Part shown: positions 51,378-60,904 of the stretch, in pieces
Layout: each line of letters begins with the position of its first letter
Numbering within the stretch: the stretch's first letter is position 1
Assembly (NCBI RefSeq): GCF_000003815.2
Contig: NC_049993.1
Span: forward strand, 10,415,244-10,479,243
DNA length: 64,000 nucleotides
Origin: Branchiostoma floridae
Taxonomy: Eukaryota; Chordata; Leptocardii; Amphioxiformes; Branchiostomatidae
Direction: 5' to 3'
Notes under the pieces: model-generated
Told to the model about the DNA's origin: nothing
The model's database searches: none
The model's input: the letters and a program-made list of their open reading frames with translations, nothing else
Position numbers and translations under genes: made by a program

Positions 51378-53101
51378 CTAGATCTTCTGCATCTCAGTCC
51401 ATCCCTCCAGGTCACCGCATTTGTATTCCTGTAACAACAGACACAAAACTCATTATTCAGAGTCAGTCATCACATTGCTGTAACCAATCGGTTTTAGAAA
51501 ATAGCAAATCCTGACAATCATAACATGATTGTCTATCGCACATCTTGTACAAGTTTGCCTTGACCAATACCTTCACAAACTTGACATGTTCTCGTCTTAC
51601 CGTGCGGAGGGTCTTGTCGTCCAGCCACCGGCGGGTCTGACGGACCTCCAGCCCCTTCCCGTCATGGTTGGGGTGCACGGACACCAGGGTGTCTCCCTCA
51701 ATGCTGTAGGTCACCTGTATGGTGAGAAGAATAATTCAGATATATACCAAATATAGTAGAGGGATAAAGGTAAAGTAATATTGGCTCCACAAATAAACAG
51801 CGTGAATTTCTTATGATAAGCCGTACGGTCGTGGTGCATTGTGGTCTGTGTCAAAGTTCAAGATCTCTTTGCTTCACACATACATGTACCTCACTTGTCC
51901 AGACTTTTCTTTTATCTGAGGACTATAAAGGCTAGTTTTTAGCAACTGAAACTGTGAATTTTCTGTCTAGAAACCGCCATGTTATCTACTCAGGTGTCTT
52001 GAACAGTTATTCCGTCCTTTGCATCTACCTTCCTCTTGTTACCGGTGGGATCCGTCTCCTCACACTCCTGTCCCAGGGTGAAGGTGTTCTCACTAGTCTT
52101 GCCCAACATCGTGGCCTTGCTGGTGAACGTGTTGCCTGACACTGTGATCTCGATGGGGAACTCCGCGTCTTTCATCATGGCCTGCACATCAGCCGGGATT
52201 CCTGATAACGGCATAGAATATCTGACTGTGTTCTAGCGATACTTTAGTAAGGGTGGCATCTCNNNNNNNNNNNNNNNNNNNNNNNNNNNNNNNNNNNNNN
52301 NNNNNNNNNNNNNNNNNNNNNNNNNNNNNNNNNNNNNNNNNNNNNNNNNNNNNNNNNNNNNNTTCAGAGATAGATAACAAATTTTCTTACATTTTGGGTA
52401 TTTGTTGTCTGCTAAGTGACACTTTTACGTATTACGTAATATCTGAATCATAAAAAACGGCGAAAATAACACAACAGTGCCGCAGTGAACGAACCCCGCA
52501 GTGCCGCACCTGTGCCCCAAGTGCAGTAAGTAAAGAATGGCGTCAGATTGAAAGCTCTATTTGTCCCTAGGTGAATAGAAAAAAACGGACTATATTGATT
52601 ACCCATCACTGCTTAGCTAATAAATAACTCCGCGTGATCGAAGTTCGACAGTTGGGGGTGGGTGGTGGTGATGGGGAGACGTTCAATCACCTTGGAAAAA
52701 AACCTTATCTCTCTATGAAACATTTCGTGTCTTCCATAAGCTGGCTACACTTGATATAGTTGAAAAATATGCTTGATCAGAGTTACGAAATGCTAAACTA
52801 TGGACACGTAAAATCTCCTCGAAACATAGAAGTCCAACTTAAATGCCAACAATGATGTATGAACCAAAATTCTTGTCAAGAAGCATAAAACGTTGTTGTG
52901 GTATGGTTAAAACAATAATCATCATGTTCTACGATCCGCGAGTTAGAAAATAAGTTAAGTAGTACTTAGGAACGTCTACTTCAAACGTTTTACACCGTTT
53001 TGTAACAAAAAATTACCCATTTTCGCCATGATTTCCCCATAGTTGTCGGAGCGCTTGCTTCCCTTCCAGGTGCCGGTACCCTTTGCCAAGTCAAACGGCA
53101 T
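51378..53101 (-). CDS. fatty-acid-binding protein-like gene B (four exons, 140 aa)
   Basis: Exons on the minus strand: 53017-53101, 52029-52201, 51601-51714 and 51378-51428; GT-AG introns in phases 1, 0 and 0. Exon 1: MPFDLAKGTGTWKGSKRSDN, then the EIMAKMG helix. Exon 2: IEITVSGNTF, ENTFTLGQECEE and NKRK. Exon 3: VTYSIEGDTLVSVHPNHDGK then GLEVRQTRRW. Exon 4: EYKCGDLEGWTEMQKI and a TAG followed by the same ~15 bp as in gene A. The product should be a cytosolic lipid-binding beta-barrel; the ligand is unknown and the C-terminal Arg-x-Tyr is missing. A TATA-like box lies 101-107 bp upstream of the ATG. Intron 1 (815 bp) holds a MITE copy with a 100-N gap. It is the nearest relative of gene A. 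Confidence 0.93.
52250..52533. mobile_element. MITE family 1, copy 3, in intron 1 of FABP-B
   Basis: Begins AGGGTGGCATC after TA and is then lost in 100 N. It resumes at 52363 and matches copy 1 through cgaaaataacacaacagtgc to ccccaagtgcagta, where the last ~17 bp of the inverted repeat are missing. It has the same orientation as the other two copies. Confidence 0.85.
52263..52362. other. assembly gap (100 N)
   Basis: Placeholder gap inside a repeated MITE, where assemblies often break. Confidence 0.98.
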
Positions 53102-53201
53102 TTTGGATGATAGTTGTCGTTTTTCTGCGGAGAAGACTAGACCAGACGAGCTTCACCTCCTGGGGTCTGAGTTAAAGTGGGAGGAACCTTTGTACGACAA
53201 G

Positions 53202-53208
53202 CTTTATA
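53202..53208 (-). promoter_or_regulatory. TATA box of FABP-B
   Basis: Minus strand reads ACCTTTATAAAGCTTG; TATAAAG lies 101-107 bp before the ATG. The flanking gaacctttg...acgac stretch is shared with the gene A promoter. Confidence 0.6.
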
Positions 53209-54051
53209 AAGGTCGCCTGGTGCGGCAGGTAAAGTACACATGGTCAACACCAAATATAGGCATGTGCCCATATTGTACGACATGTGTAGGCTCATTTAGA
53301 TGTTTGACAACCGATTGTTGCTATGTTTCGTACAAATATTTGTTAAACTTATTCTGTAACCGTTGTTAACAATACGTCTGCTGTTCCCATTCTTTTGTCA
53401 CTATTGTAGCGTCGGGCTAGTGCGTTTGAACTTAGTACTAGTACCTCTCTCGTTCAGTATTACATATGATATACATACTACATAGCACATATTCTCAACA
53501 ATTATGGCTTTATGGTACCCAAAACGATCCTATCCTACAAAAATCCAAGCTAATGGCACGATCGATATACCGCAAAGGTGACTTACAGTTGACATGACGC
53601 GTAGTCAGGAGGTATGATCTCATCCATGGTGCAAAGTCTACCATATATGCTGAATAATAACTTAAATCCTGTACAATCTGACACAACGTACACTTGCGAT
53701 ATAAAAGAGTCGTATCCTAAATAGGTTGTAGTATGTTTTAGATTGTGCCATACAAGTATGGTTCAAATATCATCGTCTCTTTTTAATAGGACGAATCTAT
53801 TAGTCGATAAAGTTCGTTGACCCTTTTCAAATTTTAATGTAAGCACTTAACTCTTTAGCAAACACATTACCTCATATCTATAGGTCGTAATGTGCACTTG
53901 AGTAAAGGGCAAGGCTGTGTTAAAATGTGGATTCTATATATCCCGTAGTAAAAGGCAAGTATGGTGCTGTGGAATATGTTCATCCTATCACAGAATCCTT
54001 TATGTTTGATATAAAACTCAAACCTCTCTCCAAACAAATTACATCGTCATG
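53209..54051. other. intergenic, upstream of FABP-B
   Basis: No gene. The first ~330 bp are similar to the region beyond the Tc1 element upstream of FABP-A, including attctca and aaaacgatcctat. Confidence 0.5.
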
Positions 54052-54573
54052 ATTTATTTATTTATTTATTTATTTATTTATTAGGATTCTCCATTTGGAG
54101 GGTATGGCGAAACAGGTGTTAAGGACACCTTTTCAAAGCCGCCATACACACATGTGCACATGTTCGCACATGTCTACACGCGGCGGGGTTATACCGCCCC
54201 TTACGGGGTGATATACCCTTTCGCTGGCTGATACGGTATGGAGGTTCGCCAGGCCTCCAACCGGGTGATTTGAAGTGAATCACCAACTCCAGACAGAAGG
54301 GTTTGCTCCCTCACACCGCACCATCGCACGTGTGGGGGTTCTTTAACGTGCATAGGGTGTGACTCTCCCCATACACGGGACCTCCATTTAACGTCCTATC
54401 CGAGGGACGGCCCTAGCCGAAGCTAGGTACTCATTTTCACCTGAGTATAGTGAGGAAAGCCGTGTAAAGTGCCTTTCCCAAGGGCACAAGACCGGTAACA
54501 TAGTAGCTGGATTCGAACCCGCAACCTCTCGGTCACGAGGCGAAGACAGTACCACTGTGCTACGCGGCCCCAC
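54052..54573 (-). mobile_element. tRNA-derived SINE (about 520 bp)
   Basis: On the minus strand the element starts about GGGGCCGCGTAGCACAGTGG, with a polymerase III A-box-like TAGCACAGTGG (within 54550-54565) and a perfect B box GGTTCGAATCC (about 54509-54519). A long body follows, and it ends in a (TAAA)n-type tail seen on the plus strand as (attt)n at 54053-54083. The body includes a 'cacgttaaagaaccc' stretch. Possible flanking duplication is too imperfect to assert. Confidence 0.88.
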
Positions 54574-54766
54574 GATGATGTTATCTAGGTCAGTAGGTGC
54601 TCTTATAGTAGTGATATTCAGGGCAATGTGTGTCTCATCTGTCTATACTAGGATGAATTGTATTCAACTTTTGCGTCTCTAAGGGGGCTAGAGACCCCAA
54701 AATGAACTGGGTGTGTCCCGTAATGTCAGACTGTCAAATACAGGGAGTACGTGATGACTGTGCGTA

Positions 54767-54974
54767 CTGTAAATGCATTTAAGTTCGCGGGGATTTAATT
54801 TCGCGTTAGCGGGATAAAGGACTTTTCGCGTTAATTTTAAGTTCGCGGTGGCACCATGTACGGTAGTCTCTTAATGTCATGGAAAAATGTTCGCGGTGGT
54901 TTTAAGTTCGCGATGGGGTGGTCACCGCGAAAAACGCGAACATTAATCCACCGCGAACATTTCTGCATTTACAG
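54767..54974. mobile_element. 208-bp MITE with TA duplication (family 2)
   Basis: The left end CTGTAAATGCATTTAAGTTC is mirrored at the right (…ccgcgaacatttctgcatttacag). TA flanks both ends (54765-54766 and 54975-54976). The interior is rich in repeated 'ttcgcg' and 'cgcgaa' motifs and has no coding potential. Confidence 0.9.
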
Positions 54975-55160
54975 TATTCAACGATCATGTCTAGTTCTCG
55001 ATCTAAATAACAATGCAATGGTGAACATGTGAAGCAACGTGGCGGCTTAAATGAGTATACATCTGTTCTCCACGTGCCTATAGGGCCAAGGTACATTGTA
55101 TGATGGAAGCCTGTAGTGAATCGATGTAACTAATCATTTTTGGGGATAAGACCGCCAAAT

Positions 55161-55541
55161 CTAAATCTTTTTAGTCTCGGTCCATCTTGTCTCCCAAGAA
55201 GCGGAATAAGGACAAAATATACTCTGACCCAATCTCTCAGCGAAAATCCTGATAATAGTATATTTGCAATTAAAAACGGCATGTCTCTCGTTCGGCTGGG
55301 GCTTGTACTGCAACTTGCCAGTCTCACATGAAGTATGGTCTTATCGCAAGCCCATCTGAATGACTGACGGACCGCCAGCCCCTTCCAGACGTCATAGTTG
55401 GAGTACACGTTTGTGAACTTCGGTGTCTCTCACCACGTGCAGGCCACCTGTGGGATGGGTCTGCGATCTCTCCAACGTTTACATCTGATTGTCTGGTGAT
55501 CTTCCAGGTTCCAGATATACTGACTGTAAATCAAACGACAT
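55161..55541 (-). pseudogene. decayed FABP gene between B and C (no exon 2)
   Basis: Three FABP exon remnants lie in the right order on the minus strand. The exon 1 relic starts at ATG 55541 (MSFDLQ, then a frameshift into ...GTWK-like sequence to about 55497). The exon 3 relic at about 55328-55447 reads, with a stop and frame damage, VYSNYDVWKGLAVRQSFRW and DKTI. The exon 4 relic at about 55161-55205 aligns with the gene B end GGTGACCTGGAGGGATGG... up to a TAG. Only about 50 bp separate the exon 1 and exon 3 relics, so exon 2 and both of its introns are gone. It cannot encode a lipid-binding protein. Confidence 0.85.
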
Positions 55542-55545
55542 TTTT

Positions 55546-56324
55546 GGATGATTGACGCCATCTTTATTCAAGACTGACGGATTTTTTGACCGGTTGCAGG
55601 GCCTAAGGTGACCGCCGGGTGGGGGTGTGACCGGGTACATGAACGGTTAGCTGGTGACGTGTACACGTCTTCACCTCCAAATATTGACACGTGGGTAAAT
55701 GTACTTACATGTATATCAGACACGGTCTTTTACCAGATGACTCTCATTGTGTTCAATACAAACATGTGTTAACGTTACGCCTATCGTCAAGTTAGCAATA
55801 TGTAAGTAAAAACACAATTACATTGTTTCTGGCGTTGCGTTAGTCTGCCTCTTGTCATTCAATAAAGGTACGAAATATTTGTGTATCCAGGGCACATGCG
55901 CTACGTGCCCGACAGGTCACTTCTAGAATCAGTACAATGTTTGCTGATAGGATGACAAATTGTATATGTAGCAGGCTGTTGATCTCATTCTTGAAAGAAG
56001 AGTTTAGACTCATCCCTGGTGTAAATATTATCTTACTGCTGTGTACTCGGCCAAACTATGTTTAGTACATGTAGTCAATCAGCAACAGCAAGAAAGCGTC
56101 ACCAGCCAATTTGTGAAATAGCAGAGAGCTACTGGGTTATGATCACAGATACTTATGAGTTAGACCTAGTACTCGTATATCTATCTAATGTAATCATATA
56201 CCAGGTTACTAGCTTACTAGCAACTGTATCTTAATTGAACCTGTGTAAATAGCTTACTGATACTAATAGGTAAAATAGTCGAGCTACGAAAGATACGAAG
56301 CAATGCGTGTGGAACAAAACAAGA
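55546..56324. other. intergenic, no gene recognised
   Basis: AT-rich sequence between the pseudogene start and FABP-C; nothing recognised. Confidence 0.5.
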
Positions 56325-56330
56325 TTTATT
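56325..56330 (-). promoter_or_regulatory. polyadenylation signal of FABP-C (AATAAA)
   Basis: Canonical AATAAA on the minus strand 133 bp after the stop codon. Confidence 0.6.
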
Positions 56331-56462
56331 AGAAACAACATTACTTTCTTGAAGAAAGAAAGGAGTAAATGCTCGAAGGGATGTAAGCTTGTCCAACATC
56401 ATCCTGTAGTACAAAACGGGGTGACCGCAGCCAAACGCGTTGCTGGAGGTCATCCCCAAGAT

Positions 56463-57790
56463 CTAGACCTTCTGCCCCTCGGACCATCCCTCAAGATCAC
56501 CGACATTGTACGTCTGGAAACACAGTAGCAAAAATCATTCCTCAGATTCAATATGCACAGCACGTAACACACGGAAATACTCCTTCATCATCATTATTAT
56601 CAAGTCTACGTAGTTAGCAGTATGGTTAGTGCAGATAAAGTCAGGCTTATATGATGCAGGGTCTTGTCGTCGATCCAACGGAGCGTCTGACGCACCACCA
56701 GCCCCTTCCCGTCATCATGGCTGGGGTACACGTAAACCAGGGTGTCTCCGTCCATGGTGTAGGTCACCTAGAGATACAAAACAAATCATCTCAGTGTACT
56801 TGTACCAACACATGTACACACAGAAGATTCCTCTTAAAAACGTCGTCATGACCATCTTCCAATTGAAAACTCTGTGACTTTATCACTGGATTTCGTTCTA
56901 CAGGAAACCAGGCAGATTACAAATTTTCTACTCACTTTCCGCTTGGTGCCAGTATGGTCTGTTTCTTCACACTCCTCTCCAAGCGTGTAGGTGTTGATGG
57001 TGGTTTTGCCCATCATGGTGACCTTGTCAGTAAAGGTGTTACCAGACACCGTGCATTCTATAGAGACTTCTGTTGCCTTGAACGCGTCCATATACTCAGC
57101 CGGCACACCTGGAGGATTAGATATTTTTAACGACGCTTCTTTGTGTGTGTTTTCTTTTTGAGTCATGCACATTTTCAGATTTACAGACTTTACTGTTCAG
57201 TTACACACAGCAACCCAAGAATGAAGCTCAATTGAAACGCTTACACCTCAAGACTTCATTACCACAACCATCTTTTGTTTGCATACACCTGTTTTTTTTG
57301 TGTGTTTGGACACTGAGTCTAAGATGACAGCGGCTTCCTAAATACATTGGAAGCTTTTGCACTTTGGGAACACAATGATAAAACGTTAATCAGTGCGGAT
57401 ACAACATTGATAGTATATTGTGTTCTCCAACCACGCCATTTACATTTTTATCTATACAGTAGAAGCCGCTTAATTGCACGGCCTATTTGCCAGTGAATTT
57501 GGTGCAATTATCCGGATGGTGCAATAATGCGAAGTTATCTAGCTGGACCGCACCGGTTTGGGATTCTGGGATTCCGTGTAGTTAATAGAAGTGTGCCTTA
57601 ATCTGATGTGCAATTAACTGGCTTCCACTGTATTTACTATAATTGTCTCGTTACAGAAACATCAGCCTACAAACTTTAATGGGAAAAACGACAAAAAAAA
57701 CGTACCAAGTTTCACCATGATTTCTCCGAAGTTGTCGGAATACTTGCTAAGCTTCCAGGTGCCAGTCCCTCTCTCCAAGTCAAACGGCAT
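56463..57790 (-). CDS. fatty-acid-binding protein-like gene C (four exons, 141 aa; last donor site altered)
   Basis: Exons on the minus strand: 57706-57790, 56936-57108, 56651-56767 and 56463-56513. Exon 1: MPFDLERGTGTWKLSKYSDN, then EIMVKLG. Exon 2: IECTVSGNTFTDKVTMMGKT, TYTLGEECEE and TKRK. Exon 3 is one codon longer than in its siblings (VYPSHDDGKGL, an extra Asp). Exon 4: TYNVGDLEGWSEGQKV. Introns 1 and 2 are GT-AG. After exon 3 (…TLHH) the minus strand reads ATAAGC where the siblings have GTAAGA or GTGAGA/GTAAGT, while the acceptor CAG is normal. If the intron were retained, translation would run 14 more codons to a TAG and lose the last strand. So it is either a real non-canonical site, a sequence error or an incipient pseudogene. 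Intron 1 holds a MITE. The Arg-x-Tyr is absent. Confidence 0.85.
57457..57630. mobile_element. 174-bp MITE with TA duplication in intron 1 of FABP-C (family 3, copy 1)
   Basis: The left end CAGTAGAAGCCGCTTAATTG is mirrored by …caattaactggcttccactg at the right, flanked by TA (57455-57456 and 57631-57632). Ends beginning CAGT with TA duplication are typical of pogo/Tigger-related MITEs. Related copy at 59394. Confidence 0.9.
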
Positions 57791-58139
57791 CTTAAGGCTA
57801 GTTGGTTTACCTCTAAGATCTAGATTTAAGAAAGACAGGAATCTCGACAACCTGTAGGTTTGCGTGCGTGAGCTTAAGTAGGAGGTGGCCAGGATGCCCT
57901 ACAGGTTGTATGATGGGTTGGCGCGTGGTTAAACAAAGACTATCCCCCAAATATTTACACGTGACCACACAGAAACATTGCCATATATGGTAACGCTGTT
58001 CGACCTACTGGTTGCCTCTACCTGTCACTTACTGTGTCCTAAGAAAATTCACCATAACGCCACAGGTAACGCGCAAGGAAAGGGTTCCATACGCCCCTAT
58101 CCTCACACAACAAAAGCACACTCCAGACTTTAGTTAGGT

Positions 58140-58290
58140 TAATCTCCAGGCAGAGTCCCGGGGGCATAAGATAGTATCAAAGCTAGCCAAGGAGAGAAGC
58201 CGGCCAGAGAGGCTGACCTCCTTTGGCCAGCTGTACTCCTTGGCCAGCTTTGATACTACCTTACACCACCGGAAATCTACTTGGAGATTA
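58140..58290. mobile_element. 151-bp foldback MITE with 9-bp target duplication
   Basis: Outer inverted repeats TAATCTCCAGGCAG and TAATCTCCAAGTAG enclose a second hairpin (gtatcaaagctagccaaggag mirrored by ctccttggccagctttgatac). The exact repeat tagttaggt occurs at 58131-58139 and 58291-58299, a 9-bp target-site duplication. Nine base pairs is characteristic of Mutator-like elements. The near-palindrome would fold into one long hairpin. Confidence 0.85.
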
Positions 58291-58728
58291 TAGTTAGGTT
58301 TCCTGTAGTCTGCCGCCATCCATGTGATGATGTGTTTGCTAGACCACCATTGTGTCCCCAGCATACTAGGCAGGCTTTCATGTTTGTGTGTCCCAGTGCC
58401 CCTACGGCCTGACACCCCGATCCACCGTAGTTACTTTTTATAAAGGTGATTAGCTACCTAAGAGTCCAGCTTATTACTAATCACGGAGACCACTGTCCCC
58501 CACAACATGGAAGCTGTGATCATGATCATATCATGAAGATAATATATCGTACTTTTCATACCCTGGTGTGCTCAATCTAGTTTTGAAAGATCTGTTGAAA
58601 TCTTATGATCCTAGCGTTTTCTAAACCACACAAATCTCATCATACACCCACACCATTCTCATCATCAACCTTCGGTACCTGTCAAGTGTCGGACCACAAA
58701 GGACAGGAAACTCTTAATAAGTGCAAGT

Positions 58729-58875
58729 TTTTATTTTACACATGACGTTCCTCTGGTACGTATGGTGTCATTTTAAATGCAGTAAACCGTAAAAGGTGAT
58801 ATTTTATTTTACACATGACGTTCCTCTGGTACGTATGGTGTCATTTTAAATGCAGTAAACCGTAAAAGGTGATAT
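58729..58875. repeat. perfect 73-bp tandem duplication carrying a duplicated AATAAA
   Basis: The segment with cacatgacgttcctctggta and cagtaaaccgtaaaaggtga occurs twice without a mismatch at a period of 73 bp. Each copy has an AATAAA on the minus strand (58730-58735 and 58803-58808), about 315-390 bp after the FABP-D stop. Confidence 0.93.
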
Positions 58876-59121
58876 AGATGTGCGATGTCCAGCTTTGTAC
58901 ATTCCCCACCAATGGTACAGCAGCGTTCAGCGGACCAAAGCTCAACAACACCGGTATTGTATTGGGCTAGGTATTACATCTTAGGTGTGTTAAATATGAG
59001 AAGCACAGAAAAAGTGTGAAGTTGTCTTCCATCAAGTCTGGCGGAATAAGTGCGGCATGTTCACGGCCTGTATCAGATCACTGTGCTGGATCGCTCGCGT
59101 CTACGATCAAGGACGTCAGAT

Positions 59122-60641
59122 CTAGATCTTCTTGGCCTCGTACCACCCCTCCAGATCGCCCACCTTGTAATCCTAGAGCACAAACAACAGCCAACCCTTT
59201 AATCAAATGGTTCGTACATAGACCAGTCAATAGTTAAATACTAGACACCTCACTTACAAGCTACATTTATCATCAGGAGCGAGTGATTATAATCGATGTC
59301 TAAAACGTTTCGTAAGGTTCATGTGAATCAGTTTTACGAGAAATAATTTAGAAGTTGTTCCCTCATGGCACAAAACACAAGCCAAATCAGGTACAGTGGA
59401 ATCCTTTTAACTGCACAGCCTACTTGTCCGCGTATTTCGTGCAATTATCCTGCTGATACAACAATGCGAAGTTATCCAGCTTGACCACACCAGTTTGGGA
59501 TTAGGGGATTCCGTGCAGTTAACAGAAGTGTGCTTTAATCCGTTGTGCAACTGGCCTCTACTCTATTACAATGAGCAAGACTTGGGTTCCACCAAACTCT
59601 TGACAAAACCTGAGCTGTCTCACCGTGCGGAGGGCCTTGTCGCTGACGAATCGGTGGGTTTTGCGGACCACCAGCCCCTTCCCGTCATGGTTGGGATAGT
59701 TGACCACCAGGGCGTCCCCTTCAATGGTGTAGGTCACCTGGAGGGTAAAAAAAATAAGATTAGTATAGTTCTATACACTTATTTTTCACAAGAAAACAAT
59801 CTAGAGTAAAACTGCCCTTTAGTATTTTAAACCAGAAGGTAGATGATACTATTGAAATTACTCCTAGTCTTCGGCTTTTCTTTTTGGGGAAAACGCAAAA
59901 AACAGTCAAGTTTTATCCATCGAAATCTCTCTCTGTCTCTCTCTCTCTCCTTCTGTCCGTCCTCACCTTCCTGTTGGGGGTGCCCGGTTCCTCGCACTCT
60001 ATCCCCAGTGTGTAAGTGCTCTCAATTGTGCTCCCATTCACAATGATCTTCCGGGTAACGATGTTATCGGACTTCTTGTATTCTACCTGAACCTCAACCG
60101 TTTCCATCTCAGACTCCGAGAGCTGCGGTTGGTCTCCTGAAACATTAAACACAAAATAACCTTTCAATAAAACATTTTCATCCAGATACATCGTGAATGT
60201 AGTGTACTAGTAGGGTTTTTGCTTGTGTCGGCCACGCACGTCGCCAATAAATAAGACCAGCTTTTGAATCCTGCTTTTTATCACAGGCTTCCAGTGTTCT
60301 TCATAAGACATAAATGCATGTTTTTAGATCTCCACAGATTTCTTTGTTGGGTAAGGTACGCGCGGCTCGGATACGATTATTAATCATAATTCTGCGTCTT
60401 GAACAGAAAAACACAAATGAAATGAATTGTGGCGCCGTGTGTGGAGTAACTGGGAGGGTGTTGGGCTCGGAACCTAGAGGTCCCGAGTTCAATACTAGCC
60501 GTGCCCCCGACGTTGTCTTGTCTGTCCGAAACGTTAGACCAAAAGTATTAACTTACCAAGTTTCTGCAGAACCTCGACGAGGTTGCCAGACTTGTTGGCG
60601 AGTTTCCAGGTCCCGGTCAGCTTTACCAAATCAATCGGCAT
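59122..60641 (-). CDS. fatty-acid-binding protein-like gene D (four exons, 139 aa)
   Basis: Exons on the minus strand: 60557-60641, 59967-60136, 59624-59737 and 59122-59172; GT-AG introns in phases 1, 0 and 0. Exon 2 is one codon shorter than in its siblings (57 codons, PGTPNRK instead of DPNGTKRK-like). Exon 1: MPIDLVKLTGTWKLANKSGN, EVLQKLG. Exon 2: EYKKSDNIVTRKI, STYTLGIECEE. Exon 3: VTYTIEGDALVVNYPNHDGK then GLVVRKTHRF. Exon 4: DYKVGDLEGWYEAKKI. It is the most diverged from A, B and C in exons 1 and 2. A TATA-like TAAATATTT lies about 85 bp before the ATG (60723-60731). A MITE copy lies in intron 3 and a SINE fragment in intron 1. It is probably a cytosolic lipid carrier; the ligand is unknown. 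Confidence 0.93.
59394..59564. mobile_element. MITE family 3, copy 2, in intron 3 of FABP-D
   Basis: Starts after TA with CAGTGGAATCCTTTTAACTGC and matches copy 1 at 57457 throughout (gtgcaattatcc, aatgcgaagttatc, gtttgggatt, gggattccgtg, agaagtgtgc). The right end is eroded (ggcctctactct), so its border is approximate. Confidence 0.85.
59930..59951. repeat. CT-rich microsatellite in intron 2 of FABP-D
   Basis: A (CT)n run with one gtct interruption that lies immediately 3' of the exon 2 donor. Confidence 0.85.
60430..60520 (+). mobile_element. fragment of a tRNA-derived SINE head in intron 1 of FABP-D
   Basis: tggagtaactgg (near A-box form) is followed about 35 bp later by a B-box-like gagttcaatac within ggtcccgagttcaatacta. 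The sequence then runs on as gccgtgcccccgacgttgtc and stops. This is the tRNA-like 5' part of a SINE, not a functional tRNA: no complete cloverleaf can be formed. Confidence 0.6.
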
Positions 60642-60722
60642 TGTGGATAGGAGGGTTTGGTTCGCTTTCCGTTGATGAAGGAAGAAAGGCCAGGATCTTT
60701 GCGAGTCGTGCGTTGAACTAAG

Positions 60723-60731
60723 AAATATTTA
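60723..60731 (-). promoter_or_regulatory. possible TATA box of FABP-D
   Basis: TAAATATTT on the minus strand, 82-90 bp before the ATG, a similar distance to the TATA box of gene B. Weak match to consensus. Confidence 0.3.
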
Positions 60732-60904
60732 GGTGTGACGAGCCTTAAGTAATAACCTCTGGGGGATTGAAATTATAATTTGCATATAGTATCCTTTGTC
60801 TTTAAGCTAATCAGTCGCCAGATGCAGCACAAAAGCACACTATGACTGCCTCCACCTGTATTGAGACCAGATATTGACTTACTTAAAGGTTCTTTGAAAG
60901 TATC

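Larger units (their letters stand above)
57791..59121. other. intergenic between FABP-C and FABP-D
   Basis: No gene. It contains the 151-bp foldback element at 58140 and the 73-bp tandem duplication at 58729. No convincing TATA box was found for gene C. Confidence 0.5.

Noticed and set aside
54052-54573. Possible tRNA gene on the minus strand at the right end
   Set aside because: The perfect B box belongs to a 520-bp element with a simple-sequence tail, so it is a SINE.
60440-60505. Possible tRNA gene
   Set aside because: A- and B-box-like words are present, but no cloverleaf stems pair; it is the head of a SINE.
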